A stretch of 64,000 nucleotides of DNA from Burkholderia arboris (GTDB taxonomy: Bacteria > Pseudomonadota > Gammaproteobacteria > Burkholderiales > Burkholderiaceae): positions 124,001-188,000 of the forward strand of contig NZ_CABVPX010000005.1 in the NCBI RefSeq assembly GCF_902499125.1. Reading direction: 5' to 3'. A model generated the notes under the pieces. It was not told where the DNA came from. It did no database searches and saw only the letters and a list, made by a program, of their open reading frames with translations. The position numbers were made by a program, and so were the translations under genes. Position 1 is the stretch's first letter. Every line of letters starts with the position of its first letter. This document shows positions 50,701 to 58,758 of the stretch, in pieces.

Positions 50701-51343
50701 CGGTGTCCTGCGTGCCGCCGGCGACGCGGGTGATCTGGCGTTCCGCGCCGGCGCTGCCGACGGACACGACGCCGTTCGATGCGACGGCCGCATCGGAGAA
50801 GCGCTCCGTGCCCGAACCGGTGCGGTCGGCGATGGAACCCTGGCCGAGCGCGACCGCGTTGGCGACGCTTGCGTTCGACCGGTAGCCGACGGCGACGCCG
50901 CTGTGACCGGATGCGGTGGACTTGCCGCCCATCGCGAGCGAGCCTTCGCCGGTGGCGTTGGCCTCGGCAGCGAAGGCCGCGGCATAGGTGCCGCCGGTTG
51001 CCTTCGAGCGCGAGCCGACCGACGTCAGGAAACTGGCCGTCGTTGCGCCGGCGCGGTTGCCGGTTTGCGTCGCCGTGGCTTCGTCGCCGATCGCGACGGA
51101 CCAGTAGTCGGCGCAGGCTGCCCACGTGCCGGAGCAGGGGTAGCCGGTGTCGCCGCCGACGGAGACGTAGGCGAGGCTGTCGAGGGGGATCAGGGCTGCG
51201 GCGGCGACGGAGAGCGTGGCGGCAACGCGTGCGGAAGCCGAGACCTTGCTCGAGGTTTTCTTGCCGTTGGCGCGGGTGGTTTCGGAGGTGGCGACCCAGG
51301 CGCCCAGTGCGTCGTTCCAGATCGTACGGAAAGTGCGGTTCAT
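47753..51343 (-). CDS. Trimeric autotransporter adhesin (YadA-like)
   Basis: This 1196-aa precursor starts with the extended signal peptide region (MNRTFRTIWNDALGAWVATSE) typical of type Vc autotransporters. A YadA-like head rich in AxAxGxxAxA repeats (about residues 80-230 and 300-540) is followed by a neck (GRERTVTNVAAGRLAEKSTDAVNGSQL) and a long stalk (about 545-1060) of repeated TSLSTSxSTGLST units. A second head/neck block interrupts the stalk (about 830-935). The last 75 residues (GMPQVDPGKVVSVGAGF to the end) form the trimeric membrane anchor. It mediates adhesion or biofilm in other species. The stop is 48 bp from the bidirectional terminator. Confidence 0.95.
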   Translation of the reverse strand: MNRTFRTIWNDALGAWVATSETTRANGKKTSSKVSASARVAATLSVAAAALIPLDSLAYVSVGGDTGYPCSGTWAACADYWSVAIGDEATATQTGNRAGATTASFLTSVGSRSKATGGTYAAAFAAEANATGEGSLAMGGKSTASGHSGVAVGYRSNASVANAVALGQGSIADRTGSGTERFSDAAVASNGVVSVGSAGAERQITRVAGGTQDTDAVNVRQLAAVDAAASTGLTSLSTGLSTTGTTMTSLSTSVATGLTSLSTSTSAAIDAATTRYYSVNDGGTAGANYNNDGATGLNALAAGVNASAAGQADVAIGAGAASSSGSTGAGNVAIGQDASAVTTGGGFGVIALGAGAKAGTGGYTGATAIGYNSSATENSMAIGANASSSHTGTALGRAAEATARGALGAGSSAAATATSALALGDRATSSAATSVSVGTQANASAQAASAIGPRAIASGAGAVALGASATAADAGAVALGSGSVTAAAIGTSGATINGTTYDFAGTAPASTVSVGAAGRERTVTNVAAGRLAEKSTDAVNGSQLNATNVELSTVGSNLASLSTSTESSIASLSTSTSTGLSKTNDTLTSLSTSTADSLRIVDSNMASLSTGLSTTDNTVASLSTATSTGLSTTRNTLVSLSTSASTGIDTLGKNLTSLSTATSTTAGSLSTTISTTNDNLVSLSTSTSTGFVSLSTGLSTTNDTVTSLSTSASTGLSTTNSTLASLSTSASTGIHSLSTGLSATDSTMTSLSTSTSSGLGSLSTSISSVTVNTTNLGNSTADALGGGAAYDPATGKITAPSYVTYNNDGTTTTHTNVGDAIDNLNAKGAKYFHANSTEADSQATGANSVAIGPNAVANLDNSVAIGNRSVTGAAVGVSSSAIGDLRFGAYAGANPFGVFSVGAPGQERQIQNVAAGRVSADSTDAINGSQLHATNLNVASLSTGLSSTNSNLASLSTSTSTSIGSLSTGLSSTNEALGSLSTSTSTSVTSLSTGLSTTNDRVSSLSTSVTNINAQINNLSTSASRNTGITADMNGSGTDAPTVTAGSNSVAIGANSNDGGRSNVVSVGTAEQQRQIVNVAPGTQGTDAVNLNQLTTATESANRYTDQRVGAIQQGVNDLARNAYSGIAIAGALAGMPQVDPGKVVSVGAGFGNYGGYTAIAVGGSARITQNTVIKLGVGTVNGSRMMVNGGIGHSW

Positions 51344-51800
51344 AGACTGTCTCGGAAAAAAGAGGACGCCGCACCGCGATACGATGACTTGAAGAATTAA
51401 GACAGCTGGATGGGCGTTCCCGGGTGAATTAGGAGATAACGAATGAGATGAATCTTACAGAATGAAATGTATTTGTAATGTAAAACAACGAAAAATGAAT
51501 GCGTTTTCTTGCACTGTTTTACATTATTTGTCGTATAAACATCGAATAAATCGACGTTTAGAGAGATAGGGTGCGATGAAAATAGCGAAAATGCGTGAAA
51601 AGGTGCGACGAATTGCTGCGTCGGTGAACCTGCGAGCAGAAGCTGGCGTGGGTAAATTCGAGATATGTAGTGAGCGCGATCTGTAATTTTTCGAGATGCA
51701 GGAAGGTTGTCGGCGCGAGGTCGGCCGACGATCATGTCGATAGCCGGAAACCGGGCCGCATCGGGCCCGCCAACGCAGGCTCCTCACGGAAGAACCGGAC
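51344..51800. other. AT-rich upstream region of the adhesin gene
   Basis: 51410-51700 is conspicuously AT-rich against its GC-rich surroundings, and no gene is visible. It contains an 11-bp perfect inverted repeat, AATGTAAAACA (51477-51487) and TGTTTTACATT (51515-51525), separated by 27 bp. Such a region would suit an adhesin promoter controlled by a nucleoid protein of the H-NS type plus a specific regulator, which is inference. Confidence 0.65.
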
Positions 51801-52430
51801 ATGAAACTGCTGCTCGTCGGCGCGACCGGACTCGTCGGACGCCACGTCCTCGAAGTCGCGCTCGCCGATTCGCGGGTCGATCAGGTGGTCGTCCTCGCGC
51901 GCCGGCCGCTGTCGCCGCATCCGAAGATGCGCGCGCTGGAGGTCGATTTCGACCAGTTGCCCGCCGCGGCCGACGGGTGGCGGGCCGATGCGGTCATTTG
52001 TACGCTCGGCACCACGATGCGGGCCGCCGGTTCGCAAGCGGCCTTCCGGCGCGTCGATCACGACTATCCGCTCGCGGTCGCGCGGCTCGCGCACCGGCAC
52101 GGCACGCCGACCTACGTGCTGAATTCCGCGCTCGGTGCAGACGCCGCGTCGCGCATCTTCTACAACCGCGTGAAGGGCGAGGTCGAGCAGGCGCTGGCGG
52201 GTATCGGGTTCGCGTCGCTCACGTATGTGCGGCCTGGCCTGATCGGCGGCAGCCGCGACGAATTCAGGTTCGGCGAGCGGCTGTTCGTGTTCGCGCTGAA
52301 CGCCGCCGGGCCGATGCTGCCGGCGAAGTGGCGCGTGAATCCGGCGTCGCGGATCGCGCGTGCGCTGGTCGATGCCGCGATCGACGCGCGGCCGGGCGTG
52401 CACGTCGTCGCATCGGACCGGCTCGCCTGA
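51801..52430 (+). CDS. NAD(P)-binding Rossmann-fold protein (YraR/NmrA-like)
   Basis: This 209-aa protein opens with the dinucleotide motif LLVGATGLVGRHVLE (residues 4-18) and has the CTLGTT segment and the NSALGADAASRIFYNRVKGEVE block (YxxxK-like Tyr/Lys) typical of atypical short-chain dehydrogenases of the HTATIP2/YraR group. It is probably an oxidoreductase or redox sensor of unknown substrate. It is divergent from the adhesin gene and convergent with the LysR gene. Confidence 0.88.
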   Translation: MKLLLVGATGLVGRHVLEVALADSRVDQVVVLARRPLSPHPKMRALEVDFDQLPAAADGWRADAVICTLGTTMRAAGSQAAFRRVDHDYPLAVARLAHRHGTPTYVLNSALGADAASRIFYNRVKGEVEQALAGIGFASLTYVRPGLIGGSRDEFRFGERLFVFALNAAGPMLPAKWRVNPASRIARALVDAAIDARPGVHVVASDRLA

Positions 52431-52457
52431 CGCGGCACGGGCAGGGGGCCGGCCTGG

Positions 52458-53375
52458 CTATCCGCCTGCGCACCCGTCAAGCTCGCCGAACTGTTCGGCG
52501 AGCGCAGCGGTGAACGCATCCAGCGCTTCGCTGCCGTCGCAGTTCCTCGGTGTCGCGAGCTGGAATTCGACCGTATGGCTCAGCTTGCTCGCGAGCAGCC
52601 GGCGCATCTTTCCGGCGGCGACCCACGGCGCCGCGACGTGGTCGGGCAGGAAGCCGACATGCGCGCCGGACAGGATGAAGATCACGTCGGCGTCGACGTT
52701 TTCCGAAAGCGCGGTCGGCTGCGCGTTGCGCAGCGCCGCACCCGACGTGTTCGTCTTGTAGAGCCGCGCGACGTTGCTCGTGCGCGCGATGTCGTTGACC
52801 GACACGCTTTTTTTCGCAAACAGCGGATGGCGTGCGCCGCAATGCAGCGACTGGTGTTCGACGAACAGCGGTGCGTAGTGCAGGCCGGCCTGGTGGCCGG
52901 AGAAATAGCCGATCGCGAGTTGCAGTTCGCCTTTCAGCAGCCGGCGCTCCAGTTCGTCGGGCGGTATCGCAATCATCTCGATCAGCACGTCCGGTGCCTG
53001 TTCGCGAAAACGGCCGACGGCCGCTGCGATCGATTCGACGACGTCGGGCGCGAGCCGCTCGGACAGGCCGATGCGCAACTCGCCCAGCATCGTGTCCGAT
53101 ACGTGTTGCGTATCGCGCGTGAACACGTCCATTGCCTGCAGGAGCCGGCGGGTCGACTGCAGCACGCGTTCGCCCTTCGGCGTCAACCGGAAGCCGCTTT
53201 TGCCGCGATCGCACAGCCGGAACCCGAGCCGGGTCTCGAGCTTGGCCATCTGCGTGCTGATGGTGGACGGCGCCATCCCGAGCGTGCCTTGCGCGGCGCT
53301 GAAGCCGCCGCTCTCGACGATCGTCAGGAAGAGCCGCAGCAATTGCAGATCCATGTCTCGGAGTCGGGTCAGCAT
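52458..53375 (-). CDS. LysR-family transcriptional regulator (agmatinase neighbour)
   Basis: This 305-aa regulator has an N-terminal HTH (TIVESGGFSAAQGTLGMAPS, TISTQMAKLETRLG) and a substrate-binding-like C-terminal domain. The start is either 53375 (MLTRLRDMDLQ) or 53354 (MDLQLL). It is divergent from the ureohydrolase at 53505 with a 129-bp AT-containing gap, so it likely regulates that gene. Confidence 0.92.
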   Translation of the reverse strand: MLTRLRDMDLQLLRLFLTIVESGGFSAAQGTLGMAPSTISTQMAKLETRLGFRLCDRGKSGFRLTPKGERVLQSTRRLLQAMDVFTRDTQHVSDTMLGELRIGLSERLAPDVVESIAAAVGRFREQAPDVLIEMIAIPPDELERRLLKGELQLAIGYFSGHQAGLHYAPLFVEHQSLHCGARHPLFAKKSVSVNDIARTSNVARLYKTNTSGAALRNAQPTALSENVDADVIFILSGAHVGFLPDHVAAPWVAAGKMRRLLASKLSHTVEFQLATPRNCDGSEALDAFTAALAEQFGELDGCAGG

Positions 53376-53504
53376 GGCGATACATCGCGTTTCGTGAAGT
53401 TGGCTTATGTTAGTTCATATTTTTCGTCGGATGCCGCGCGGGCAGAATCGGGTTCGAGGTCGCCAGCCGCGCGGCCGTGTCCCCCTTCAGACAGGATTCC
53501 GACG

Positions 53505-54473
53505 ATGAGCCAGAACGATTTCGCGTTCACGCGCGACAGCCTCTACGGCACGCAGGCCGAACCGACCTTCGCGGGCGCGACGAGCTTCATGCGCCGGCGC
53601 TTCAGCCGCGATCTCGACAGCGTCGATCTTGCGATCACGGGCGTGCCGTTCGATTCCGCCGCGTCGCACCGGCCCGGCACGCGTTTCGGCCCGCGCGGGC
53701 TGCGGATCGCATCGACGGGCATCGCATGGGAGCGCCCGTGGCCGTGGTCGTTCGATCCGTTCGACGTGCTGGCTGCGGTCGATTATGGCGATTGCGCGTT
53801 CGATCTCGGCCAGCCCGAATCGGTGCCGGGAGCGATCGAGCGGCATGCCGATGCGATCCTCGCGAGCGGCTGCGCGATGCTGACGCTTGGCGGCGATCAC
53901 TTCATCACGTATCCGCTGCTGAAGGCGCATGCGAAGGTGCACGGCCCGCTGTCGCTCGTGCATTTCGACGCGCACACCGACACGTGGCCCGACCGCGACG
54001 TGAAGCGCATCGATCACGGGACGATGTTCTGGCACGCGGCGCGGGAAGGGTGGGTCGTGCCCGAACGGTCGGCGCAGATCGGCATCCGGACGACCAACGA
54101 CGAGCCGATGGGATTCGACATCCAGGATGCGCGCCGCGTGCATGCGTCGACGCCGGCTGCGGTCGCCGCACGGATTCGCGAGCGCGTCGGCGATCATCCG
54201 GTGTACCTGACGTTCGACATCGACTGTCTCGATCCGGCGTTCGCGCCGGGCACCGGTACGCCGGTGTCGGGCGGCCTGTCGAGCCATCAGGCGTTCGAGA
54301 TCCTGCGCCACCTCGACGGCATCAACCTGGTCGGCATGGACGTGGTCGAAGTGTCTCCACCGTATGATCATGCGGAAATCACATCGCTGGCCGGCGCGAC
54401 GATCGCACTCGAACTGATCTGCCTGTATGCATCGCGCCGGCGGCAAACCAGGGAAGCTTCGATCGATGGATGA
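53505..54473 (+). CDS. speB: Agmatinase-family ureohydrolase
   Basis: This 322-aa enzyme has the arginase/agmatinase binuclear manganese site: LGGDHFIT (Asp 131, His 132), FDAHTDT (Asp 155, His 157, Asp 159) and FDIDCLDPAFAPGTGTP. It hydrolyses a guanidino group to urea and amine; agmatine is the default substrate, with guanidinobutyrate or guanidinopropionate as possible alternatives. Its 3' end overlaps the GNAT gene by 8 bp. A LysR regulator is divergent. Confidence 0.92.
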   Translation: MSQNDFAFTRDSLYGTQAEPTFAGATSFMRRRFSRDLDSVDLAITGVPFDSAASHRPGTRFGPRGLRIASTGIAWERPWPWSFDPFDVLAAVDYGDCAFDLGQPESVPGAIERHADAILASGCAMLTLGGDHFITYPLLKAHAKVHGPLSLVHFDAHTDTWPDRDVKRIDHGTMFWHAAREGWVVPERSAQIGIRTTNDEPMGFDIQDARRVHASTPAAVAARIRERVGDHPVYLTFDIDCLDPAFAPGTGTPVSGGLSSHQAFEILRHLDGINLVGMDVVEVSPPYDHAEITSLAGATIALELICLYASRRRQTREASIDG

Positions 54474-54930
54474 CCTCATCTGGCGCAAGGCCGTACCCGG
54501 CGACGCGGCCGCGTGCATCGCACTGCGCGGGCGGACGCGCGAGAACGCGTTGACTGAAGCGCAGTTGCGCGATCTCGGCATCACGGCCGAAAGCTGGGAC
54601 GCCGGAATTCGCGACGGCCTGTTTTCGGGCCATGCCTGCTTTGCGAACGGAACCATGGTCGGCTACTGCTTCGGCGACACCGGTTCGGGCGAGATCGTCG
54701 TGCTCGCGATGCTGCCTGCGTACGAAGGGGCGGGGATCGGCAAGCGGCTGCTGCGGCGCGTGATCGACGATTTCGCGGCAAGCGGCTTCACGTCGTTGTT
54801 TCTCGGTTGTTCGACCGACCCCGCGTCGCGCTCGTACGGGTTCTACCGGCATCTCGGCTGGATTCCGACCGGGCAGCTGGACGAGGCCGGCGATGAAATT
54901 CTCACGCTCCGGGTCGGCTCGAGCACCTGA
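54466..54930 (+). CDS. GNAT-family N-acetyltransferase
   Basis: This 154-aa protein has the GNAT core with acetyl-CoA loop LPAYEGAGIGKRLLRRV (near residues 80-96) and a late YGFYRHLGW segment. ATG at 54466 lies within the end of the agmatinase gene, with GGGAAG upstream; a longer start at 54427 is possible but adds an Arg/Lys-rich stretch. Coupling with agmatinase suggests an amine or polyamine substrate, which is inference. Confidence 0.9.
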   Translation: MDDLIWRKAVPGDAAACIALRGRTRENALTEAQLRDLGITAESWDAGIRDGLFSGHACFANGTMVGYCFGDTGSGEIVVLAMLPAYEGAGIGKRLLRRVIDDFAASGFTSLFLGCSTDPASRSYGFYRHLGWIPTGQLDEAGDEILTLRVGSST

Positions 54931-55060
54931 CGGCATGCGTTGTCCCGATCGTGGCACTTCACGCGATCCGTAAAACTGTTTCGTCATACAAAACAATAGA
55001 TCAATGGCGGCGTGCTCGCTGATCTACGATGGAAACATTGCTTCCATCGTCAGCCGAGCC

Positions 55061-55738
55061 GTGTGCACTCACTACCGCGCTCCGGGCGAAGACCCGGGCA
55101 TCAGCGAACTGAAGATCGGCATCGGCGATCTGTATCGCCGCGACCCGTGGGCACCCGACGTGTATCCCGACTACGCGGCACCGGTCGCATGCGCCGAAGG
55201 CGACAGCCTTGCGGTCGTGGGGGCCGTGTTCGGTTTCTGGCCGAAATTCATGCAACCCGAGCGGCTCGACGAGCACGGCCGGAAGAAAAAGAAGCTCGAT
55301 ACGGTGAACGCGCGCACGGAAACGGTCGGCTCGTCGCGGCTCTACGGCAAGGCCTGGCGCAATGGCCAGCGTTGCCTGATTCCGGTGCGCTGGATCTGCG
55401 AGCCGTGCTACGAAACCGGCCGCAATGTGTGGCACCGGATCGGCGTCGACGGCTGGCAGCCGTACTGCGTCGCCGGTATCTGGCGCCGCTACGAAGACAG
55501 CGACGGGCGCGCATGCATCGGCATGACGATGCTCACGGTAAACGCCGACGATCACCCGCTGTTCGCGCGGATGCATCGGCCCGGCGACGAGAAACGAGGC
55601 GTCGTGATCCTGCGCCATGACGATTACGACGAATGGCTGCACGGGCGCGACATCGAGGCCGCACGGCGCATGCTGAACCTGCTCCCCGCCGGCGACATGA
55701 CGGCGGCGCCCGATCAGGCACCGCCGGCCGCCACCTGA
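55061..55738 (+). CDS. SRAP-domain protein (HMCES/YedK-like abasic-site protein)
   Basis: SRAP proteins covalently cap abasic sites in single-stranded DNA through Cys 2, exposed after Met removal. Here a GTG at 55061 puts Cys at position 2 (CTHYRAPGEDP), which decides the start; the frame is open further upstream but that would bury the Cys. The conserved Asn (TVNARTET), Glu (RCLIPVRWICEPCYE) and His (FARMHRPGDEK) are present in order. The usual PADGFYEW is replaced by PVRWICEP, so it belongs to a divergent subgroup. 225 aa. Confidence 0.88.
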   Translation: MCTHYRAPGEDPGISELKIGIGDLYRRDPWAPDVYPDYAAPVACAEGDSLAVVGAVFGFWPKFMQPERLDEHGRKKKKLDTVNARTETVGSSRLYGKAWRNGQRCLIPVRWICEPCYETGRNVWHRIGVDGWQPYCVAGIWRRYEDSDGRACIGMTMLTVNADDHPLFARMHRPGDEKRGVVILRHDDYDEWLHGRDIEAARRMLNLLPAGDMTAAPDQAPPAAT

Positions 55739-56040
55739 CCTTTCATTTTTCCGACGTCCGGCTTGCGGCAAAACGACCGGCCGTGTCGCGATTATTCGGA
55801 CAATTTCGAAAGCCGGTCGATACCGGGTAATCACCGATATCTCGCAAGTTGTATATACAAGATTATCCGCTGGCAATGTCGGCGCACGTCGTGCCGCTTG
55901 CGCGCCAGCGTGCAGACCGTGCGTGCGTGGCGCATGCCGGCGATCCACGGCGCCCCGCACCCGCAGAGCCGAAAGGGCGGCTCGCAGCATCCTGTCCCGT
56001 TTAAACCATGTGTGGTCCTGAGTATTTTGGAGATTGACTC
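55739..56040. other. Intergenic region before the NCS1 transporter gene, with a 12-bp palindrome
   Basis: No gene is visible. TTGTATATACAA at 55849-55860 is a perfect palindrome of the type bound by FCD/GntR regulators, about 180 bp before the transporter start. No GntR gene is in the window. Confidence 0.6.
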
Positions 56041-57471
56041 GTGTCAACGAATTCCAGTGGAAAAGCCGGCGGACTGATCGAGGTACGCTCGATCGACTTC
56101 ATTCCCGATGCCGAGCGACACGGCGGCCTGCTGAGCCAGTTCACGCTGTGGCTGTCCGCGAACATGCAGATCACGGCCATCGTCACGGGCGCGCTCGCGG
56201 TCGTGCTCGGCGGCGACGTGTTCTGGTCGCTGGTCGCGCTGCTGCTCGGCCAGCTCGTCGGCGGCGCGGTGATGGCGCTGCACGGCGCGCAGGGGCCGCA
56301 GCTCGGGCTGCCGCAGATGATCTCGAGCCGCGTGCAGTTCGGCGTGTACGGCGCGATGATCCCGATCGTGCTCGTGTGCCTGATGTACATCGGCTTCTCC
56401 GCCAGCGGCTCGGTGCTGGCCGGGCAGGCCGTCGCGCAGTTGCTGCACGTCGACGACGCAGCCGGCATCCTGCTGTTCGCAGCCGTGATCGTCGTGCTGA
56501 CCGTGTTCGGCTATCGCGCGATCCACTTCGTCGGCCGGATCGCGAGCGTGGTCGGCATCGTCGCGTTCGTCTACATGTTCACGCAGCTGTTCGCGAACCA
56601 CGATGTCGGCGCGCTGCTCGCCAACCGCCATTTCTCGCTCGCGAGCTTCCTGCTGTCGATGTCGCTGTCCGCGTCGTGGCAGATTGCGTTCGGTCCGTAC
56701 GTGGCCGACTATTCGCGCTACCTGCCGCGCTCGACGTCGTCGGTCGCGACGTTCCTCGCGGTTGGCCTCGGCTCGGTGATCGGTGCGCAGGCGGCGATGG
56801 TGTTCGGCGTGTTCGCGGCCGCACTGGCCGGCGGCCAGTTCGCACACCATGAGGTCGCGTATATCGTCGGGCTCGGCTCGACGGGCGCCGTGGCCGCACT
56901 GCTGTACTTCAGCATCGCGTTCGGCAAGGTGACGGTCACGGCGCTCAACGCATACGGCAGCTTCATGTCGATGGCGACGATCGTCAGCGGCTTCCGCGGC
57001 AAGGGCGCGGTGTCGTCGAAGAGCCGCCTCGTGTACATCTTCGGGATGATCTGCGTATCGACGCTGATCGCGCTTGCGGGCCGTCATTCGTTCCTGAAGG
57101 AGTTCACCGCGTTCATCCTGTTCCTGCTCGCGTTCTTCACGCCGTGGAGCGCGATCAACCTGGTCGACTACTACTGCTTCACGCGCTCGCGCTACGACGT
57201 GCCGGCGCTGTCCGATCCGGACGGCCGCTACGGCCGCTGGAATGCGATGGCGATCACGATCTACGTGGTCGGCATCCTCGTGCAGCTGCCGTTCATGTCG
57301 ACGCACATCTACACGGGGCCGCTCGTCGATGCCCTTGGCGGCACCGACATCTCGTGGATTCTCGGGCTGATCGTGCCGGCCGTGCTGTATTACATCGGCG
57401 CGCGCGCGTCGCGTCGCAGCATCCCCGAACGCCTGATCCTGCCGCTCGAACGCGGCGAAGTGCACCACTGA
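56041..57471 (+). CDS. NCS1-family nucleobase:cation symporter
   Basis: This 476-aa membrane protein has twelve predicted spans and is similar in layout to cytosine/purine permeases (CodB, PucI): LSQFTLWLSANMQITAIVTG at the first span and ASWQIAFGPYVADYSRYLPR in the middle. The start is GTG at 56041, 11 bases after GGAG. It probably imports a purine, pyrimidine, hydantoin or thiamine precursor; the ligand cannot be told. Confidence 0.9.
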   Translation: MSTNSSGKAGGLIEVRSIDFIPDAERHGGLLSQFTLWLSANMQITAIVTGALAVVLGGDVFWSLVALLLGQLVGGAVMALHGAQGPQLGLPQMISSRVQFGVYGAMIPIVLVCLMYIGFSASGSVLAGQAVAQLLHVDDAAGILLFAAVIVVLTVFGYRAIHFVGRIASVVGIVAFVYMFTQLFANHDVGALLANRHFSLASFLLSMSLSASWQIAFGPYVADYSRYLPRSTSSVATFLAVGLGSVIGAQAAMVFGVFAAALAGGQFAHHEVAYIVGLGSTGAVAALLYFSIAFGKVTVTALNAYGSFMSMATIVSGFRGKGAVSSKSRLVYIFGMICVSTLIALAGRHSFLKEFTAFILFLLAFFTPWSAINLVDYYCFTRSRYDVPALSDPDGRYGRWNAMAITIYVVGILVQLPFMSTHIYTGPLVDALGGTDISWILGLIVPAVLYYIGARASRRSIPERLILPLERGEVHH

Positions 57472-57629
57472 CGACACGTCTCGCGCATCGGGCCGGCAAG
57501 CCGCCGGCCTGAGCGTCGAGCCCGGCGCAGCCTGCGCCCGGCTCTGTCAACACGATCCCGTATCCCGCGATACCGGTGCGGCATGCACACCGCGCCCGGT
57601 GTCGTTTCATTCCTGGACTATTGAATAGT

Positions 57630-58700
57630 ATGACTAAACAAATTGAAGCGCGCGGCAGAGATTGCAGCGTGCGGCCGGTGCACGCCGGGCTTCGCATGAC
57701 GGTCGCGGTTGCCTGCCTCGCCGGATCGGGCACCGCGCTCGCGCAGGACGGCGTGACGCTGTACGGCGTGATCGACGAATTCGCGCAGTACGTGAATACG
57801 GGCAACGGCTATACGGCGGCGATCAACTCGGGCGGCCAGTGGGGCAGCCGGTTCGGATTGAAGGGCGGCGAGGATATCGGCGGCGGGCAGAAGATCGAGT
57901 TCGCGCTGGAAAACGGCTTCAACCCGAATGACGGCTCGCTCGCGAGTGCGGGCAGCATGTTCAACCGGCAGGCGTGGGTCGGCCTCGCAGGGCAGTGGGG
58001 CAAGGTGCGTGCGGGCCGCCAGAATTCGCCGCTGTTCAACGACCAGGGCGGGCAGGACGCGTTCGGCGGTGTCACGCAGGCGTCCGGCATGGACAACCTG
58101 ACCGTGTTCGCGTTCCGCACGAGCAACACGTTGTCGTACCAGAGCCCGGAGATCGCGGGTTTCCAGGGCGGGATGTACTTCGGATTCGGCGACGCGGGCG
58201 GCGTGCGCTCGGCGGGTTCCAGCCAGCAGTTCGATCTGACCTACGAACACGGGCCGTTCGGCGCGTTCGTCGCGGGCCAGTGGCTGAAGAACGCGACGGC
58301 GGCCACGACCGATCGCACGATCATGGCCGGCGCGTCTTACGAGATCGGCAAGGCCACCGTGTACGGCGGCTTCTCGGCGGTGAAGTGGGCCGACTTCGGG
58401 ATCGATTCGCGCGTGTACGGGCTGTCGGTCAAATACCAGTTCAACCCGGCGAACACCGTCGCGCTCGGCTATGCGTATCTGCACGACCAGTCGTCGCAGG
58501 GCAACAACGCGGAGCAGCTCGGGCTGATGTACGAGTACGACCTGTCGAAGCGCACGAGCTTCTACGGCGCGCTGTCGTACCTGCGCAACCGCAACCAGGC
58601 TGGCTACACGCTCGCCGGCGCGGCGAACCCCGGCTTGCCGCTTGCGTATCCGGGCGCGAATGCGCGCGGCGTGCAGCTCGGCATCGTGCATCGCTTCTGA
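57630..58700 (+). CDS. Gram-negative outer-membrane porin
   Basis: This 356-aa precursor has a signal peptide (MTVAVACLAGSGTALAQ at residues 23-39) and mature start QDGVTLYGVIDEFAQYVN, typical of Burkholderia trimeric porins. It ends in Phe (LGIVHRF), as required for insertion. Residues 1-22 are hydrophilic, so translation may really begin at the ATG at 57696. It would allow small solutes, such as the ligands of neighbouring transporters, through the outer membrane. Confidence 0.9.
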   Translation: MTKQIEARGRDCSVRPVHAGLRMTVAVACLAGSGTALAQDGVTLYGVIDEFAQYVNTGNGYTAAINSGGQWGSRFGLKGGEDIGGGQKIEFALENGFNPNDGSLASAGSMFNRQAWVGLAGQWGKVRAGRQNSPLFNDQGGQDAFGGVTQASGMDNLTVFAFRTSNTLSYQSPEIAGFQGGMYFGFGDAGGVRSAGSSQQFDLTYEHGPFGAFVAGQWLKNATAATTDRTIMAGASYEIGKATVYGGFSAVKWADFGIDSRVYGLSVKYQFNPANTVALGYAYLHDQSSQGNNAEQLGLMYEYDLSKRTSFYGALSYLRNRNQAGYTLAGAANPGLPLAYPGANARGVQLGIVHRF

Positions 58701-58758
58701 CGCGTGCGACGCGCCGGGCCGTGTGCGCCCGGCGCCTTCCTTCGGCGCATTCGCGCCG

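Noticed and set aside
48075-51400. Two long plus-strand open frames opposite the adhesin
   Set aside because: They result from the repetitive Ser/Thr/Ala codons of the adhesin read backwards; no start context or domain.
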